NCBI RefSeq assembly: GCF_002479325.1
Contig: NZ_DLMO01000144.1
Coordinates: 1-8,843, forward strand
DNA from: Brevundimonas sp. UBA7534
GTDB taxonomy: Bacteria > Pseudomonadota > Alphaproteobacteria > Caulobacterales > Caulobacteraceae
DNA: 8,843 nucleotides
Direction of reading: 5' to 3'
The notes beneath the pieces were generated by a model that saw nothing but the letters and a program-made list of their open reading frames with translations, had not been told where the DNA came from and ran no database searches. Below are positions 7,163 through 8,843 of this stretch, piece by piece (position 1 is the first letter of the stretch; each line of letters opens with the position of its first letter). A program made the position numbers and the translations under genes.

Positions 7163-7202
7163 CTCACGAAGGGCGTCGGGATTCGGCGTTCGAGTTCGTG
7201 AG
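7163..7202. repeat. Inverted repeat between the two BLUF genes
   Basis: CTCACGAA (7163-7170) and TTCGTGAG (7195-7202) are perfect 8-bp inverted copies with a 24-nt spacer, ending six bases before the GTG start of the second BLUF gene. The right arm includes GTGAG, the only weak ribosome-site candidate for that gene, so folding in RNA could hide it. A GATTC (GANTC) site lies in the spacer at 7180-7184. It may be an operator, an RNA control hairpin, or chance. Confidence 0.45.
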
Positions 7203-7208
7203 TATCCC

Positions 7209-7619
7209 GTGAAATTGTTTCGTGTCGTCTATGTCAGCCGCGCCGCCGAGGCCGTCAGTGACGGCCTGATGCCGTTGATCGACATCATCGGGGTGTCGGA
7301 CCGGAACAATCGCCGCGACCACCTGACCGGCGCATTGATGCGCCACCAGGGATTTTTCATTCAGGCCATCGAGGGCGCGCGCGGCGACCTGGACCGACTG
7401 ATAGGGCGTCTGCGGCAGGATCGCCGACATCTGGATCTGAGAATCCTGGCGGATCGGCCGGTGGAAAGCCGCGGATTTCCCGACTGCGCGATGGTGAGGT
7501 TGGACGCGCCGCCGGCGGCCAGCGTTTTTCTGGACGACCATCTGGAGGCGCCTGACGCGGCGGACCGGGCCGAGGCGCTGCTGGTCCAGGCCAGCCGGTC
7601 AATCGCCGTCACCCCCTAA
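7209..7619 (+). CDS. Short BLUF-domain blue-light photoreceptor (second of a pair)
   Basis: A 136-residue single-domain BLUF protein starting at GTG. Flavin-site residues are Tyr8 (VVYVS), Asn34 (DRNNRRD) and Gln52 (FIQAIEG), with the same 26 and 18 spacings as the first copy. Met95 sits at the AppA Met106 position (43 residues after Gln, as in AppA), while the position equivalent to AppA Trp104 is Cys93 (FPDCAM). The last ~36 residues form a short acidic, Ala-rich tail with a predicted helix and no output domain. It shares RNNRRD and the EGAR-DLDRL pattern with the first BLUF protein, so the two are probably tandem duplicates that have diverged strongly, especially after the core. The gap between them is 69 nt and contains an inverted repeat, so they may be one transcript or separately controlled. 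The next start codon (7658) lies 38 nt downstream. Confidence 0.9.
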   Translation: MKLFRVVYVSRAAEAVSDGLMPLIDIIGVSDRNNRRDHLTGALMRHQGFFIQAIEGARGDLDRLIGRLRQDRRHLDLRILADRPVESRGFPDCAMVRLDAPPAASVFLDDHLEAPDAADRAEALLVQASRSIAVTP

Positions 7620-7657
7620 GCGCTGTTCCCCGACGGGATGAGGCCCTAGATAGGGGC

Positions 7658-7783
7658 GTGAGCTTTTCCGAAGACGACGTCGAACGCTACGCCCGCCATC
7701 TGGTCCTGGCCGAGGTGGGCGGAGCGGGCCAGCAGGCGCTTAGCCGCGCCCGGGTGCTGATCGTCGGCGCCGGCGGCGCGGGC
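7658..7783 (+). CDS. moeB: MoeB/ThiF/HesA-family adenylyltransferase, N-terminal fragment
   Basis: Starts at GTG with AGGGG just upstream. About 40 residues fit the N-terminus of an E1-like enzyme that adenylates the C-terminal glycine of a sulfur-carrier protein such as MoaD or ThiS: a short SFSEDDVE leader, then ERYARHLVLAEVGGAGQQ, then RVLIVGAGG, the first half of the ATP-binding loop. In MoeB/ThiF this loop normally continues GAGGLG and then a Ser-Pro helix. Here the next residues are AGMRAAIEAG, which belong to succinate dehydrogenase. All downstream parts of a MoeB protein (ATP-binding Arg/Lys, catalytic Cys, zinc cysteines) are missing. I read this as the true start of a host gene cut off by a sequence join. 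MoeB, ThiF and HesA cannot be told apart from this fragment; the symbol is the most likely choice. Confidence 0.7.
7754..7783 (+). other. Chimeric junction: moeB-type to sdhA-type sequence
   Basis: Left of this interval the protein is MoeB/ThiF-like, right of it SdhA-like, with the frame kept. The interval encodes VLIVGAGGAG. Both families carry nearly this sequence as their dinucleotide-binding loop, so in GC-rich genomes the DNA (around ATCGTCGGCGCCGGCGG) would be nearly identical in both parents. The exact crossover cannot be placed within it. Confidence 0.85.
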
Positions 7784-8843
7784 ATGCGCGCGGCCATCGA
7801 GGCCGGTCAGCGCGCGCACACCGCCGTCCTCACCAAGATCTACCCCACGCGTTCCCACACCGGCGCGGCCCAGGGCGGCATGTGCGCGGCCCTCGCCAAC
7901 GTCGAGGAGGACAACTGGGAGTGGCACACGTTCGACACCGTCAAGGGCGGCGACTACCTGGTGGACCAGGACGCCGCGGAGGTCATGGCCAAGGAGGCCA
8001 TCGACGCGGTGCTGGACCTCGAGAAGATGGGCCTGCCCTTCAACCGCACCCCCGAGGGCAAGATCGACCAGCGCCGCTTCGGCGGCCACACCCGTGACCA
8101 CGGCAAGGCGCCCGTGCGCCGCGCCTGCTACGCCGCGGACCGCACCGGCCACATGATCCTCCAGACGCTGTACCAGAACTGCGTCAAGCACAACGTGGAG
8201 TTCTTCAACGAGTTCTACGTGCTCGACCTGCTGCTGGTGGAGGAGGACGCCGTGCGCGAGGACGGCACCGCCTACAAGCAGAAGCGCACCGCCGGCGTCG
8301 TCTCCTACGAGCTGGCCACCGGCGAGATCCACGTCTTCCAGGCCAAGTCGGTCATCTTCGCCACCGGCGGCGCCGGCAAGGTGTACAAGACCACCTCGAA
8401 CGCCCACACCCTCACCGGCGACGGCATGGCCATCGCCTACCGCGCGGGCCTGCCGCTCGAGGACATGGAGTTCGTGCAGTTCCACCCGACCGGCCTGGCC
8501 GGCCTGGGCATCCTGCTCTCCGAGGCCGCACGCGGCGAGGGCGGCATCCTCCGCAACGCGGACGGCGAGCGCTTCATGGAGCGCTACGCCCCCACCATCA
8601 AGGACCTCGCCCCGCGCGACATCGTGGCCCGGTCCATGGCCGAGGAGGTCCGTCAGGGCCGCGGCGCCGGCCCCAACAAGGACTACGTGCTGCTCGACCT
8701 GACGCACCTGGAGCCCTCGCACATCGACGAGAAGCTCCCGGACATCACCGAGTTCGCCCGCACGTACCTGGGCGTCGAGCCCTACACGGAGCCGGTGCCG
8801 GTGTTCCCCACCTGCCACTACTTCATGGGCGGCATCCCCACGA
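7754..8843 (+). CDS. sdhA: Succinate dehydrogenase flavoprotein subunit, actinobacterial type, partial
   Basis: The catalytic flavoprotein of succinate dehydrogenase (TCA cycle and respiratory complex II) oxidises succinate to fumarate with covalently bound FAD. The sequence is open to the window end (3'-partial), and its own first ~12 residues before VIVGAGGAG are replaced by MoeB-like sequence. Numbering from GTG 7658, the FAD-linking His is His67 (TRSHTGAAQGG). Substrate-site residues are His276 (FHPTGL), Ser288-Glu289 (SEAARGEGG), Arg320 (RDIVARS) and His387 (HYFMGG), at spacings matching E. coli SdhA His242, Thr254-Glu255, Arg286 and His354. RSHTGAAQGGMCAALANVEE and the CYAADRTGHMILQTLYQNC region are typical of Actinobacteria, whereas alphaproteobacterial SdhA has SHTVAAQGG. 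Codons here end almost always in G or C. It most likely comes from a different organism than the left part of the window. Confidence 0.9.
   Translation, partial: MLIVGAGGAGMRAAIEAGQRAHTAVLTKIYPTRSHTGAAQGGMCAALANVEEDNWEWHTFDTVKGGDYLVDQDAAEVMAKEAIDAVLDLEKMGLPFNRTPEGKIDQRRFGGHTRDHGKAPVRRACYAADRTGHMILQTLYQNCVKHNVEFFNEFYVLDLLLVEEDAVREDGTAYKQKRTAGVVSYELATGEIHVFQAKSVIFATGGAGKVYKTTSNAHTLTGDGMAIAYRAGLPLEDMEFVQFHPTGLAGLGILLSEAARGEGGILRNADGERFMERYAPTIKDLAPRDIVARSMAEEVRQGRGAGPNKDYVLLDLTHLEPSHIDEKLPDITEFARTYLGVEPYTEPVPVFPTCHYFMGGIPT

Noticed and set aside
7627..7657. Small hairpins between the second BLUF gene and the moeB-like start as a terminator
   Set aside because: The stems are about 4 bp and have no T-run; such structures are expected by chance in GC-rich DNA.
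7646..8818. 390-residue open frame on the minus strand
   Set aside because: It is antisense to the sdhA segment, has low-complexity Val/Leu/His/Gly-rich composition typical of reversed GC-rich codons, and matches no family I know.
7658..8843. A new two-domain adenylyltransferase-dehydrogenase enzyme
   Set aside because: The MoeB part stops in the middle of its ATP loop and lacks all catalytic residues, and the SdhA part lacks its own first residues; the join replaces one Rossmann-type loop by another, which fits a sequence chimera better than a functional fusion.
1..8843. CRISPR arrays, tRNA or rRNA genes, insertion sequences, attachment sites
   Set aside because: No regularly spaced repeats, cloverleaf-like segments, transposase or integrase motifs or terminal inverted repeats were seen on either strand.

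Overview
The window looks like chromosomal DNA of a high-GC alphaproteobacterium, most likely Caulobacterales and perhaps Brevundimonas. The basis is family-level recognition of the proteins: an HslV with the alphaproteobacterial N-terminal extension, an AsmA-family protein, an S9 peptidase and short BLUF proteins. The genus is inference. No rRNA, tRNA, CRISPR array, transposase or integrase is visible, and no gene-free stretch exceeds about 165 bp.

Layout. A 5'-truncated S9-family (DPP-like) peptidase on the + strand ends at 1777 and is followed by a good intrinsic terminator. A small secreted protein of unknown function (1854-2168, -) and a large AsmA-family inner-membrane/periplasmic protein (2333-4381, +, TTG start with a strong Shine-Dalgarno) diverge from a shared 164-bp region. 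An alpha/beta hydrolase with a lipoprotein-like N-terminus (4428-5279, +) follows the AsmA gene. It converges with an isoprenylcysteine-methyltransferase-like membrane protein (5309-5935, -), upstream of which lies hslV (6039-6599, -), the peptidase subunit of the HslUV protease. hslU is not in the window. Divergent from hslV are two tandem short BLUF blue-light receptor genes (6714-7139 and 7209-7619, +), apparently diverged paralogues, separated by a 69-nt gap containing a perfect 8-bp inverted repeat.

The last ~1.2 kb is the most anomalous part. A GTG-started reading frame begins as the N-terminus of a MoeB/ThiF/HesA-type E1-like adenylyltransferase. Exactly at its glycine-rich nucleotide-binding loop it continues in frame as a succinate dehydrogenase flavoprotein (SdhA) of clearly actinobacterial type, open to the window end. 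The join falls in a GC-rich sequence that both families would be expected to share. The simplest reading is a chimeric contig (moeB of the alphaproteobacterium joined to sdhA of an actinobacterium); a real fusion is possible but much less likely. Everything right of about 7783 should not be assigned to the host of the left part without read-level confirmation.

How the genes work together: there is little sign of one pathway. The left part is mostly envelope and proteolysis housekeeping. The blue-light receptor pair next to hslV is the most interesting native element; neither BLUF protein carries an output domain, so any light response must act through partner proteins not seen here.
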